Source of the DNA: Micractinium sp. NFX-FRZ
Lineage: Eukaryota; Chlorophyta; Trebouxiophyceae; Chlorellales; Chlorellaceae
Length of the DNA stretch: 64,000 nt
Assembly: GCA_029339195.1 (NCBI GenBank)
Contig: JAPTJF010000293.1
Location: forward strand, 1-64,000
Direction of reading: 5' to 3'
Position numbers and translations under genes: made by a program
Notes under the pieces: generated by a model
What the model saw: the letters and a program-made list of their open reading frames with translations, nothing else
The model's database searches: none
Told to the model about the DNA's origin: nothing
In this document: positions 12,101 to 24,736 of the stretch, piece by piece
Numbering within the stretch: the first letter of the stretch is position 1
Layout: every line of letters starts with the position of its first letter

Positions 12101-15100
12101 CCTGCCCCTGTTGCCTCACCAGAGAAGCCGACCACCCTGCCGTGGGGGTTATCTGCCAGGTCCCATGAGGTGGCCACCAAGCGGTGCGGGTACTGCCGCG
12201 TCTCAGTGGGAAACACACAGAAGCTGCATACATACCGCAGGGGGGGGGGGGTACAAGGGAGGCGTTTGGCAGGCAGCAGCCAGGTTGGGTGCCAGGCGGC
12301 GCAGCCTCCTCTCTTGACCAGCAGCATCCTTGTAAGTCATGCACCTGCCTGCCCGCCTGCCCGCTAGCCAGCTATGCCCCCTCAACCTGCATCGGCCCCC
12401 CGCCACCCACCTCTTCCCTCCCCCATCCCGCAATCTCACTTGAGCCAAAAGTCGACAGCCGCCATGTTGTGGCTGTACAGGCGGTGCATCAGGTCCACTT
12501 GAGCGGCATTTGTGGTGTCCAGCTTGCTCGCCTGGTTCACTGGGACCAGCGCCTCTGCAGCAGCAGCAGACGATGGCAGGTGCTTCACGAATGTATCGGT
12601 GCCGGGGCGGCTGAGCAGCAGGCTTTGCGGGGTTCAAGCACACAACACATCTACACACACATAAATCCGAAGCAAGAAAAGAAGATTTGGTACTTGAGCC
12701 CAAAGCAGCAGGATGCCTAACGCGCCAGCAGGGAAGCGGCTGCGGTCCTGACGGCGCGTGGTTGACAAGCTCACTCCCAGCCCAAGTGCCTGCTCCCCCC
12801 TCACCTGCGGACACATCAGCCGCTGCCAGCGCCAGCCACTCTCCATAGTGCGCCTGCTGCGCGTTCTGCCCCAACCTCAGCAGCTCTTTCAGGGCCTGCA
12901 GCATGGGGGGGGCGGGGGGGCGGCTCTGTGCTCCCAACTCGCAAAACATCCTACTAACGGCGCGGTGCATGCATGCTCGCAATACAAAGGGGGCCCGTGA
13001 GCGGTGCTAGGGTACCTTCCACCCACCTCAAGCAGCTGTGCCCTGGAAAGGCCACGGTGGTAGTAGGCCAGCGTGGTGAGGGTGAGGGCGGAGTCGGGCT
13101 GGGCATACTCGGAGCGTTCCGAGGGGACGTGGGCGGCACGGAAGGGGACTGCCAGGCGCTTGCGCGCACTGGGGGCACTGCGGTGTGTGGCAAGGAGGCA
13201 ATTGCAAGCAGGAAGGGAGGGAGGAAAGACAGGGGTCAAGGGAGAGCTGCATGGGAGCGAGCAAGCGCTGGTTTGTGGGGTCGCCATACGGACACGATCT
13301 GGCAAGCAAGGGACAGTAAGGCAGCCAAGCAGGTGGGCCGACACCTGGCAGCATGCAAGCAGGCGCCAGGATCACTTGCAAGCATCACAGCTCCATCGCT
13401 GGGTTAGATTCAGCAGAAAAGAGGCCCCGCCACATCCGACTCACTCATTCACTCCAAAGTCGACCAGGTGCCTCATCTGCAGGCAGTGATCCAGCACGCC
13501 ACAGGCCAGCAGGCCCCGCAGTGCCAGCACATCGGCGCGCTCAGCTTGGTTCAGCTGCCCCGCTGGCATGCCGCTCATCAGGGCGAGGGCGTCGACCGAC
13601 GGGTCACTGATGCAGCTCAGCAGCGCCGCCTGCAGCGCCAAGGAGCACGGAGCGGCACGGAAGTGTGAGCAGCATGTGGATTGCAATCTGGTGCAGTTAG
13701 TACGACAGGAGTAGGGATAGAGAGCCAAAGGAGCTAGGGCTGAGCGGCCTGCGGCTGGTTGGTTGCCAAGCAGGCTAGCTGGCCGCATCGTGTGCCCTCC
13801 ACTCCCGATCCCACCCCACCTCCCGATCCCACCCCACCTCCCGATCCCACCCCATCCCAGCCCAGCACCACCTGCTGGGGGTGGCCCCTCATCCAGCGCA
13901 GCGCGTGAGGTGGCTCCGCCAGCACAGCCTCTGCCAGCTGGCGCCGCAGGGCAGGCACAGCGCTGCTCAGCGCCTCGCCAGGCAGCAGGCGCACACCCCT
14001 GAAGGACCCTGGCTTGCCGACGGTCCCGCTGGGCACCGCCACGCCCGCCTGAGCCAGAGTGTCATCAACTGCACTGCTCCGGCCCTGGCTGGACAGGGCG
14101 TGCAGGAGGGCCTGGCATGCCCGGGCACGCGCCGGCTGGGAGGGGAGCTCGGTGGGCGCTCCTGCAGCGTAGATCAGCTGGTACCTGCGCCAAGCACGGG
14201 GGAGGGGAGGGAGGCAACAGGCAGCACGGTGAGGGGCAGTGGGGCAGCGAGGCGGCGACCGCTAGCGGTGCTGTGAGGCGACGGGCAGTGCAAGGGCGGC
14301 ACCCAGCTGCATACCCAGCCACTGGGCATATGCAGCGGCACTTCTTGGGGGGAAGGCCCCCCTGGGCAGCAGCTCATCAAACGGGTGGCATCACACGGGT
14401 GCCATGCATTGGTCCGCGAGGTGTGCACGGCCTGCGCCTGGCCCACAGCTGGTGCTTGGTAGTTGACGAATGAGGGGTGACCTCAGCTCTGCACTCACGT
14501 GTGTCGCAGCAGCTCATCGCTCTCGTCCAGCACATCAGCGTACGGTAGCGCTGCCAGCTCATCCAGGCCGGCACACAGCTCTGCCTGCCCCTTCTGCCAC
14601 AGCTCCTGCCGCTTCAGCAGCATCGACAGACGGCGCTCGGGCGTGGTCAGCAGCACGCCGCCCGCCTGTGAGTGCAGAGCAGGCGCAAGCAAGGCGGGGC
14701 AGATCAGGCCGCGGGAAAGGAGCGTCACTTGGAGACGCACAGAGCCTCCCCCTGGCTCTTCCTGGCGGCACTTACACTCCCTCCTTGGCCTCAGAGCAAC
14801 CCTCAACGCCCCCACCCCCAGCCACCTCTCGTGCACTTGCATGGGCAGTGCAGCCCTGCAGGCTTCTCACCAGCTGGCAGTAGGTCAGGGAGGCACGCAT
14901 AGCCGCCAGGCTGGCTCCCGCCACCTGGACGTCTCTGTGGAAGGGCTGCACAAACAGCTTCCGCCCCAGGGCGCTGGCGCACAGGCAGGCGTGCAGGTGG
15001 GCGTACGCTTCGTCCAGCAGCGCAGGCAGGAAGTTGAGCCGCACCTGCGGGATGGGCAGCCAGAGGAACAAGTGACGGTGCGCCGGGCAGGGAGGCAGGT

Positions 15101-18100
15101 TGGCCAACTGCTTGCTGAAGCAGGGCAGCCTCTCGCTCCGGCAGCTCCATGCCAGCCAGCATGAGCACAAACCTAGTTGCGGGTCTGCGGGTCAGGGCAG
15201 TGAGCCGCGCCGGCGGCAGTGTGCAGATGCATCCACTCATCCCCTCCCTTGTACCATCCGCAACCTGTGCATCCCATCCCATCCCATCCACCTGCCTACC
15301 ACCCACCCACCAGGTTCTCTCCATTGGCCCAGGCGAGGACGAGCATGGGTAGGATGACACGCGTCTTGCCCTCGCCTGCAGTGCAGTGCAGAGCAGGCAA
15401 CAGGGGTGGGGCAGGGCCGCCAGCTGGGATGAAATGGTGACTTGTCTATTTGGAAAGAGAGCCGGGATTGCGTCCGCTTGGTCCAGGGTAGGGCCGAGCC
15501 CGGGCCAAGCCAGGCATATGTATATTGGTCGCCTCGACAGGACACCACCCAGCGCCCCACCCATCCACCCGCAGCCTTCCATCCAACACAAGCACGCACC
15601 CATGTTGAGCTGCACAATGTGCCCCGGGTTGCTCAGGAGGTGCTCCGCCACCCAGTACTGGCTGGGGCGGATCTGCAGCCGCTGCTCTGCCTCAAAGACC
15701 AGCCACTCGGGGTGCTGATCCACGCTCCACTGCCGGTGCACCAGCAGCTCCTGCGAGTTGGGAAGAGTGGGGCAGGGGTTGCATGTGTGTCTAGGGGAGG
15801 AAAGCGGCGTTGCACGTGGGCGGCAGGCAGCAGAATTGGCTGGCATCTCTGGTTCGGGCCTTCAGGTGCGGCCTGGCGGCCTGGGCCGCGAGAGAGCAGC
15901 AGGCAGCTGCCTGCCGCAGCAGCTGTCCACGAGACAGGGGGGGCAGCAGCGGCGGCGGCAGCTCCAGTCACGGCGGGCAGGCAAGCTTGCCTGGATGAGG
16001 TGCGATGTGGCGCTGGGGTCCGTAGCCAGTGCTGCCAGGCGCTGCAGACGGTCTTCCAGCACGCAGAGCTGCGGGAGGGCACAGCTGACAGGGGCAGTCA
16101 GCCGTACAGGGGCGGGGCCGGGCAAGCCAGCAGGCAGGCAAGGCCCGCAGAAATACAGAGTCGCGTACATATGTGCCCAGGAGGCAGGCACGGTAAGCCA
16201 CCCCTCGCATGACAAATCGTCCGCCTGGCTGCATGCCAGCAGCCGCACCTGCAGCCACACGCGCGCCGCCCGCTGCAGCCGGGACGCCGACTCGTCCGAC
16301 AGAAACGGGTTGAGCTTCACAGCCAGCTGCTGTCCCTCCTTCAGCGCAAGGCCAAGCAGGTCTAGGGCGCAGTGCCGCGGCGCGTGGCCGCAGGCCCTCC
16401 GAAGCCGCAGCCCGGCACCGGGAGCGCCCAGGTCTGCCGGCACGGCAGCGAGGTGGGTGTGCAAGTAGGCCTGGGCCTGCTGCCGCAGAGCCCGCGCCTC
16501 GCCCTGCAGCCAGGTGGAGGCATGGAAGGGGCATGGGGGGGAAGGAGGGCCGGTGCTCATGAGGGGAGGTCTGGACAGCTCAGCAGGAGACGGCAGCCCC
16601 AGTGATGGCAGGCGGGTACGCTGGGCAGCAAGCACGCGGAGCAAACAGGGGCAGGAATGCAGGCAGGCAGGGCCAACCATGCTGCCTGCCAGGTGCCGCA
16701 GCTCGCCTGCAGTCTCCCTCCGCAGCCCCTCTTCACACCAACAAGCTGGCGGCAGCAGCAGCATTCCTCACCTGGGCTTGCAGGATGCGCTCCCTGGCAT
16801 GCGGCTGCACAGATTCGGGTTTTGGCAGGCTTTGGTGCACCTGCCAGCTGTCCTGCAGCTCAGCGTGCATCTCGCGCTCCAGTGGGGTGGGTGCCCGCCC
16901 GTCTTCCCCACCGCCACCGACACCGAGAGGGTACTGAGGAGCCGCCACGCCCTGCTGCCCTGCCCCAGCTGCCTGCCGCACCAGCTGCAGTAGGGCCACC
17001 TCCATATCGCTCACTGCCTGTGCTGCCACGTGGCAGGGCGCCACATCAACAGGTTTGACAAGCCGCAGCCGCTGCCACAGCGGCGGCTCCGGGGCAGCAG
17101 CCTGGTGGCCCTTCGCCCGCAGCTCCTCATAGGCTGTCAGCAGCTGGCGTGGGTTGCAGCTGCACGGCACCGCTCTTGCTCATACGCAGCGGCCCACTCA
17201 GGGTCGAGGGCTGGCGGCTGGCAGTGGACTGGCGCCTCTGCTGGTGGTGGAAAGTGGAGGGTGTTGAGCTGGCTGGCACTGCACAGCAACTCGTGAGCAA
17301 GCAGCCGCAGCCCGGCAGCCAGATGCCCTGCAGGCAGCAGGGTGGGGTGTGAGGACGAGTGTTTCAGATGGGCTGGGTTAGAGGTCGGAGGCCTGCAAGG
17401 GCAAGCGAGCGAGGCTGTGCCCTCCCGCTGGTGCCCCCTGCAGCCCAGCGCAGCTCAGCACACACGCTCACTCAGCTGTATTTCAAGCCAGGCACATCAC
17501 TTCAGGCACAGGCAAAGGGTTGTACGATAGGGAGGCAGTATTCCAGGCGCTCACCCCCAAGGCGTGCTGCGCTCAGCAGCTGGTCCCGTTCGGCTGCGCC
17601 CAGTGGGCGCGTGCCCCAGCACTGGCGAAGCAAGCGCATAGCCTGCTCGGCGCCAGTCATGCTGCTGCCTGGCTCTGGCAGAAGAGAGCTGGTGGCAGCA
17701 TACAGGGCTGCCAGCTGGAGCCTGGCGGGGATGGAGTCAGCGCAGAGGTGACCAAAGCGTGGGTGCACTTCGTAGCGGTGGGTCTGCAGGGCAACAGGTG
17801 GGGAAGCAAGGCAGCCAGGTGAAATGCTGCCGTGCTGTGCTGTGCCATGCTGGCCAGCAAAACCAATCAAACACTGCAAGCAGCACGCAGGGAGGCAGTG
17901 AACACAGAAGGGCTTGCAGGCGGAAGGGCTGGGGAATGTCCAGGCGGGCGGGCAGAGGGTGGCATATGCTGCGCCTCCTGTGCATACCTTGATCATGATA
18001 CCGCTGATCTTGCTGTGCTCAACAGCCACGCGTCCTGCTTGCCTCACCACCTCCCCCTCTGGCACCACCATCATCATCTGACCCTGGTCTGCTGCCTGCT

Positions 18101-21100
18101 TCGTGGGCTGCAGCAGGAGGTACTGCTGGAAGTCAGGCAGCGTGAAAGAGGCCTCGCCGCTGCTGCTGCTGCTGCTAATGCCGCTGGCCCTGCCAGTTGG
18201 CTGCCACAGCTGCTGGCACGGGGCCAGCCGGTAGCCGCTGTAGTCGAGAGACAGCAGCTGGCCGCCACGCAGCTCAAACTCCAGGCGCAGGCGGGGCAGC
18301 TCAAAGAGCATCTGCTGGGGAGGCGGGGAGGCACTGGCACCTTCCTGCCCTCCGCTGCCGCTGCATCCACCGTCGCCGCTGCTGCCAGAGCTGCTGCTGA
18401 AAGCGGGGATGTATGTGTGGATGTAGAGTGGGCTCTCAACCTTGGACAGCACGCGCATAACCTGGGAGTCGTGCAGCACCAGCTGGTCGCTGAGCAGGCG
18501 GTCGTGCTGAGTCAGCAGCTCACGCCAGCTGTACTTCTTGCTGAGGTGGTCCGGCACGCGGCGGCACACAAACTCCACCGCCTGCCGCTCTGGCTGCCAC
18601 TGCTGCTGCGCCTGCCCTGCACTCTCAGTCAGCAAAGCTGGGGTGGGAGGGGAGGGAGCCGGCTCCGACCACTGCAGGATGAAGGCTGCCTGGTGCCGCC
18701 GGAAGTGGCGGCCGCGCAGCACAATCACACACTCCTCCCTGCGCTCAGCCAACAGGGCAGGCAGGCGAGGGGTGTGTCAAGTTCGGCAATAGACAGGAAA
18801 TTGCAATGCATGCCTGGGTGGGTGCCACGTTGCAGACAGGTGCAGACAGGTGCAGCTCCCAGCCACTACCAGACGTCCAACCCTCCACCCACCTGTCCAG
18901 CCAATGGCTGTGCAGCTCCCGCAGGCGGACTGGCAGGTCGGCGCCCCAGCCACGCCCGCTGCTGTCCTCCCCAGGGTCCAACAGCTGCAGCCGGTGCCCG
19001 CTGCCCTCCTCCACCTCCACGACCACGAGCTCTCCACCGCTGCTGCCGCCGCTGCTGCTGCCCGCGCCGCCCGCCTGCATCCAGAACTCGTAGAAGCGCG
19101 CCTTCACGGGGGCGATGCTGCGCCACGCTCCGCTGGAGACCTGGCTGACCTCAAAGCCCCATCCGCCAAAGGCACGGCGGTACAGCGGGTGGTCGAGCAC
19201 CTCCCGTGGCAGCAGGCCGGGAGGGGAGCCGTCCTCAAGCACCGTCCCATCCAAACAGTTGATAGAGTACAGATAGCCGTTGCTGCCTTGTGCGTGGAAG
19301 CTGGCGCTTGGGAGTGCCGTCGAGGCGTGGGTGAATTTGAGCTGACTCCAGGTGAGGTCGGCGGGAGCACGCTGCAGCACGCGCCGCAGGGCGGCTGTCA
19401 GCACAGCCGGCTGGCGCTGGGCCACACTGAGCACCTCGCTGGCGCGGCGGGCAAGAGTCCAGTGGCAGCGCACCTGCAGCGGTGCAGCCGCATGGGCAAA
19501 GTGTCGAGTGCCATGAGCGTGGGCAGAGGCAGGTGGACGGAGGCAGCAGCGTGAGCATGCGCAAAGGCAGGTGAGGGTGCAGGGGTGTGCACGTGGATGG
19601 TGTGCGTGTGTGATCAAGGGAACTGGGGACACAGGGTTGTATGTAAGGCCCACAAAAGCGTAAGGCTGCCACCAGGGGATGCCTGGCAGTGTGCAGTACA
19701 AAGGAGCATGTCACCAACATCTCCCACCGCTATGCACTCCCTCAGCTTGTGACGCCCACCCCAGGCTTCCCCGCCCGCTCCCGCGCGCACCTGCAGCTGC
19801 TGCAGTTCTGCATCCAGCTCGGTGCCCTGCCCACACACGCCGCTGCCGTGGTGGACCAACACTGCCAGCGTCAGCAGCTGCTGCACATCCCCCTGGCTCA
19901 GCTCGCCGCTGCCGTGGCACAGCAGCGCCGTCATGCGCAGCAGGCACTGCTTGGCGCGCAGCGGGCGCTCCTTGTCGGGCGGGGCCGCCTGCGCCAGACC
20001 TTCCAGGGCTTCTGCCCAGCGCTCGGCAGCCGCAGCAAAGCGGCGCGCCACGTCGCGCAGCGGGGCGTGCCAGGCCGACAGGTAGGCCGCCAGCTCACCC
20101 AGGAACAGCACGGCGCCGTGCTGACGTGGCGCGTTCTCCAGCTCAGCAGCCAGGCTGGCAAGCTCGTGTGCCAGCGTCTCCAGCACGCCACCTGGCGCCT
20201 CCCAGTCTGTGCGCCACAGCAGCGCGGGCTCCGGGCTGTCGGTCAGTTGGCCACAATGGAAGAGCACCTGGCGCACCAACGCCTGCACGGCAGGCTGCTC
20301 AAGCGGCAGCAGGCGCTGGCTCAGCGCGGCGCACAGCTGGCGGTGCTGCGTCAGGGGGTAGGCCCGCAGCGTGCACAGCGCGTGGAAGCTGGGCTTGGAG
20401 AGCCAGGAGGGGCGCTGGTCCTGCTGCGCAGCCGCCAGGTTGCCGCGCGTGGGCGCGGTGGCGGCACCGCTGCCATACTGCGCCATCGCCCACTGCAGCT
20501 GCCTGACCTCGGCAGGCAGCTGCTCAGTGAAGGCCTCCACAACGTGCTTTTGAAGCAAGGGGGCCCAGGGGTCGAACCAGCCGGAGAGGGTGCCGTCGGC
20601 GGGGTGGTCACTGCCGCTCCAGCCCAGGCGCAGGGGTAAGGCATCGGGGTGCCAAATGCCGTGCTGGGGTGAGGAGTAGTTGTCCACGCTGGCCAGCCGC
20701 ACCTGCCGCAGGATGGGAGGGAAAGAACCAGGGAGAAGGGAAGGCCGGTGCTTTGGGTGGCTTGCAGGGTGCTACGTGAGGGCGCGGCGTGCGGAGCACA
20801 GCAGGCCCGACGGGCACAGCGCCCCCCAAAGGGCGCTGCATCTGGTGCGTTCCGACATTACCGCAGCGCAGCACAGCACCAGCACAGCAATGCAAAGAAC
20901 GGCTCAGCTCAGCACAGCACAGCACAGCACAGCATAGCATAGCATAGCACAGCGCAGCGCAGTGCCGAAGGGCGCACCTTGTCGGGCGAGGGCACCTCCC
21001 CTGGAGAGACCAAGCGGACCAGGGCAGGCGTGCCGTCGCTGCCGCGGCGGCTGGTAGCGAGCGGCAGGTAGTGGGCGCTCTGCTGGTGGCCGTTGTAGTG

Positions 21101-23425
21101 AGCTGCCAGCATGGTAGCGGGAGGTGCCGCCCTGACGGTGGCCAGCGCATCAGCGGTCTGTGGCAACAGCTGTTGCTGTGCCAAGAATGTCATGCGGGCC
21201 ATGTGCCTGCAGAGGGCGGGGGTTTGACAGCAGGCAGCACGAGGTGCAGGCAAGCACTCGAAAAGCTCCATGGGGGGTGGCGGGTAACTGCTGAGAGCGA
21301 GAGGGGCATTTAGTCACTGCTGCTGAAGTCATGCAGCCTGCAGGGTTTAGCAGACGCAAGACGCTTGCTGTCTTTCATCCACAGGGTGCCGCCAAGGATG
21401 TGCACACAGCCTCTCTCGCCCACACCCTCACCCTCCGTGTGCACAGCACAGCACAGCACAGCACAGCACAGCACAGCACGCTCCACATGCTCGCGCAGAT
21501 CGTCGCCGCACAGCACTCGGCCTGCTCATGAAGATCGTCACCGCACAGCAGGAAGCGGACTCACCTGAAGTGTGGCGGCATATGCAGGAAGAAGAGCCAG
21601 GCAGCTGCGGTGTGCGGCTCCTTGGGCAGCGGCTGAATGACCGGCTCAGGGCCCCTCAGTGCCGCCGTGAGCTGGTTCTGCGTGGCTGCACAGGTCTGCT
21701 TGGCGTTGGCGAGCTTGCTGTTTGCAATCTGCATTTGGCGATGCGCTTCGTTGCGCCCAGCAACAGAGCCAATTAACCTTTCGAGGTTGTACTCTGACGC
21801 TGCCTCTGTCGCGCGCGCCTGCGCCACTGCCTGCTCGGCTTGCTGCGTTGCCAGCTGCTGCCGCAGGCTTGCTGCCAGCGCCTGCTTCTGCCGCACCGCC
21901 TCCCAATGAGCTGCCTGCCGCTGCTCTGCCGCCGCCTCCTCCTCTTGCCACAGCAGCTGCAGCTGGCCGTCCTGACGGCCAAACTGTGCAGCAAGCTCAA
22001 TCGTGGCCTGCCCGCCGTCGCTCAAGGTGAACACGCCCTTGCCAGGGCGCGTGTGCCGGCGAAGGTGAGCAGCCACTGCCAGCATGGCATCGACTGCCAG
22101 CCTGTCACTGAGTGCCAGGTGGCGCAGGTCGGCCCAGTCAACGCCCACGCCGTAATCTAGCAGCAGCGGGTGGGCGCTGGCGGTGGCTGCGTGCACGGTG
22201 CACAGGGCCACCCACACCACCAGCATGCCACGGCTGCGCAGGTCTGCCTTCATACGGGAGGCGGCGGCGGGGGTGGCCAGGAAGGAGTGCAGTACTGCAC
22301 AGCAGGAGGGGCAAAGCGGGGGTGGGTGGAGAGGGGTGTTAGAGGGGAGCAGGCGGCAGAAGAGGGGAGGGCCACGGTCGGCTAGCCCGGCGGCTGCAAG
22401 CAACTCTTGACCTGAGGAGGGTGCCTGGCATTTGCGGATCAGTGCAAGTGAAGGCCAGGCCAGCCAGCAATGCAGGTACCAACATCGCCCCACTGCCTGC
22501 CTACCCACCGACCCAGCCTGACCATCCCTTGTGCCCCACCAACCTTCGCGGTACTTGCTCACGACGTCAACCAAAGCGTCAAGCTCTGAGAGCTGCAGGC
22601 CCGCCTCATCATCAAATCCCCTGGCTGCCCGTAGGCACAGCTGCCGCTCAACCATGCACAGCATGTGCTGCACGCCCGAGTCGCCCTGCTGCCCCTGCTC
22701 CGCTGCCAAGCGAAGCGACACCAGCAGCTCGGCAAATGTAACCTCAACTGCCGGGCGGTCGGGAGGCAGGGGCAGCGACCCCAGGTTGCGGTCCTCCCGG
22801 TCGATTGCCGCCTGCAGCCCGCCGCTAGCTGCCTGCGGCAGGCTGGGCGGCGGGACCACGCCCCGGGGCAGCCTGCAGCTGTCAGGCCCGCAGGGGGAGG
22901 CTGTCCCATCTAGAGGCGGCAGCTGCGCAGCTCTGGCAGCCGCCCCCACTCGCGCTGCCTGTGCCGCCGCGAGTGCCTGCCGAGCCTGAGAGCACGCAGC
23001 CTCAAAGTGTGCGACATCCAGCCCATCCCGCGTGGCCAGCTCATCCGCCCGGGTGGCGACCGCTGCCAGCATCTGCATCGCCGAGTTGAGTGCTGAGCTG
23101 GCGGCTGCAGCTGGGGTGACCAGCTGCACCTGCCACTGCAGCAGCCACAGGTGCAGGTGTGCTTCTGCCAGCTGGAAGAGGCACGGTGAGGGGCTGCGGC
23201 AGGGTGCCACATGAGCCAGCACAGCCTGCGCAGCAATGGGGCGGGGGAGGCGGGCATGCAGCAGGGTGAGTGGGAAGGCAGCCAAGAGCAGGCAGGCAGG
23301 CAGGCAAGTACGCAGGAAAGGTCAGACGAGGCCCGAAGGAAGCAACCGTGACGGCTCGGCAGCAACCTGCCACAGCACACACCACCTGTTCACGTGGTGA
23401 AGCTCAGGCCAGCGGCGGCAGCAAT

Positions 23426-23464
<39 letters not shown>

Positions 23465-24736
23465 CCCACCCGCAGTGCCTCCCGCACAAGTGGCCAGGCG
23501 GTGTCGCGCGGCGTGCCGCCGGTGTGCAGCCCCACATCAGTGAAACCTCCGCGGGGGAGCCGCTCCTGCACCTGGGCGCCCGCAGCCGCCAGCTCATCCA
23601 GCACTTGCAGCACAGCCGCCCGCACCATCGCCGGCGTCTTTTGGTGCCCCTGCTTCCCCATTGCCGCAGAGCGTGCGTCGCCTTTGCGCTCGGCAACGTT
23701 GGCCATCACGCGGGCCAGCGCCTGCCGGAAGGGTTGCAGGTGCTCGGCGGGCAGCAGGCCGGAGTGCACAGCTGTGGCGCCACCGCACTCTGCTGTGTGC
23801 TCAATGCCGCCGCCGTCGGTGCTGCACAATGCGCAAGGGGAATCAGGCGGGGCGGGTTCAGCAGTCGAGCGTACGGACATGCAGCGGGGGCACCCTGGGC
23901 ACAGGTGAGGAGCCTGCACATTGCCAACGTTTTTCTGCTGTGTCGCACCTGCGGGACATGCACCCACAGCAGTGCTGGCAAATACAAGCCCCACGGTATG
24001 TCCGCGCTCCACGCCCGCCCGCCCACCCACCCAGGCACCCAGCGAGCGCCTACCTGTGTGTGATGAACCTCCAGTCATCTAGCCCCACAAGGATCAGGGC
24101 CAGGGCGCCAGGAGCCGGCTGGATGTCCCGCTCTTTGGGCGGCGCCAACAGCAGGCAGCAGCCGTACTCGGGAAAGAAGGCTGCCTGCTCAGAGCTGGCG
24201 ACAAAGCGCACAGCCCGCGCCAGGCAGGCGAGGTCGGCGGCAGGCAGCCCGGGCCAGAGCGGCGGCGGCGGTGGCGCTGAGGCGCCCTCCACCTTGCCGC
24301 AGGCGGCTGGCTGCTGGTCGGATTTGCCCTCCAAGGGGACAGCCACGACATCTTCCTCCTGCAGCAGGGCAGGAGCGAAACAAGGGGTGCCATGCGTGGC
24401 ATGGGTCAAGGTTCATCTCTGCCTGGAACCCAACCAAAGCCTTGGACTGGCATGGCAGGCAGCACAGCAGGCAGGAATTCAGCCAGGCTGAGGAGTCTAT
24501 GCTGGGTTCACCGTGCTGCGCGCGCTGTGCCTAGTGCACAGCTGGTGCACACTGCATAGGCAGGTTTAAGGCAGGCTTACCAGGCGCTTTACAAAGCGCG
24601 CCCAGATGCCGACGAATCCAGAGATGGCAGCCTGGGTCTGAAGTGAGCTGGCGGGGCGGTGGTGGAAGCGGTACAGGCTGCCTAGTAGCTCCTCAGCCTC
24701 GCACCAGCCGGGGGCCGTCCCGCTGCTGGGCGCCAT
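9118..24736 (-). CDS. Giant DUF3638/DUF3645-family protein with SF2-like ATPase motif
   Basis: About 27 minus-strand exons join to roughly 3,100 residues. Boundaries: 24736-24581, 24358-24054, 23821-23470, 23225-22544, 22294-21565, 21206-20978, 20702-19791, 19473-18893, 18738-17988, 17783-17555, 17327-16772, 16503-16249, 16068-15991, 15750-15600, 15375-15311, 15044-14871, 14665-14499, 14184-13872, 13629-13445, 13177-13027, 12895-12805, 12554-12440, 12223-12120, 11854-11715, 11432-11335, 11077-10791 and 10574-9118. All phases agree except one break near 17160. Family hallmarks include WLFFLHMPPHFR, YEVHPRFGHL, MTGAEQAM, LNMGEGKTRV (Walker A, split across 15600/15375), VLDESDELL (14.5 kb), LAVPFRA with RSEYAQPD (DUF3645), and LRKLGKGQ. 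Relatives occur in fungi and other eukaryotes, where databases often label them ubiquitinyl hydrolase. I see no obvious Cys/His protease box, so the biochemical role is open. The intron starting at 15990 has a GC donor. The first exons resemble the N-terminal DUF6606 region. Confidence 0.85.
9604..9653 (-). repeat. In-frame 9-bp repeat encoding Gly-Ser-Thr tracts
   Basis: A 9-bp unit (plus strand GCTGCCAGT and variants) is repeated about five times in the last exon of the giant gene. It encodes alternating Gly-Ser-Thr between two conserved segments. It probably forms a flexible loop whose length can vary. Confidence 0.9.
13803..13856. repeat. 18-bp tandem repeat, three copies
   Basis: Three copies of an 18-bp unit based on TCCCGATCCCACCCCACC lie in an intron of the giant gene. 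Confidence 0.9.
20908..20962. repeat. AGCAC-type pentanucleotide repeat
   Basis: About ten AGCAC/AGCAT/AGCGC units lie in an intron of the giant gene. A second, purer tract of the same family lies at 21441-21480 in the next upstream intron. Confidence 0.9.
21441..21480. repeat. AGCAC pentanucleotide repeat
   Basis: About eight near-perfect ACAGC units in the intron between 21565 and 21206 of the giant gene. Confidence 0.9.
23430..23462. repeat. (CAG)11 trinucleotide repeat at a 5' splice site
   Basis: On the coding (minus) strand this is (CTG)11, starting seven nt inside the intron after the donor at 23469. If the intron were retained, the frame would continue as a poly-Ala tract before a stop. 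Confidence 0.9.

Noticed and set aside
15045..15310. Protein-like minus-strand stretch (VLMLAGMELPEREAALL) between two exons of the giant gene
   Set aside because: Joining 15311 directly to 15044 keeps the phase and the conserved order of the family (ANGENL then VRLNFLPALL). Treated as intron.
23430..23462. Poly-Ala coding run encoded by (CTG)n in the giant gene
   Set aside because: It lies just inside an intron after a good GTGGGT donor, and the conserved protein continues from the next exon.
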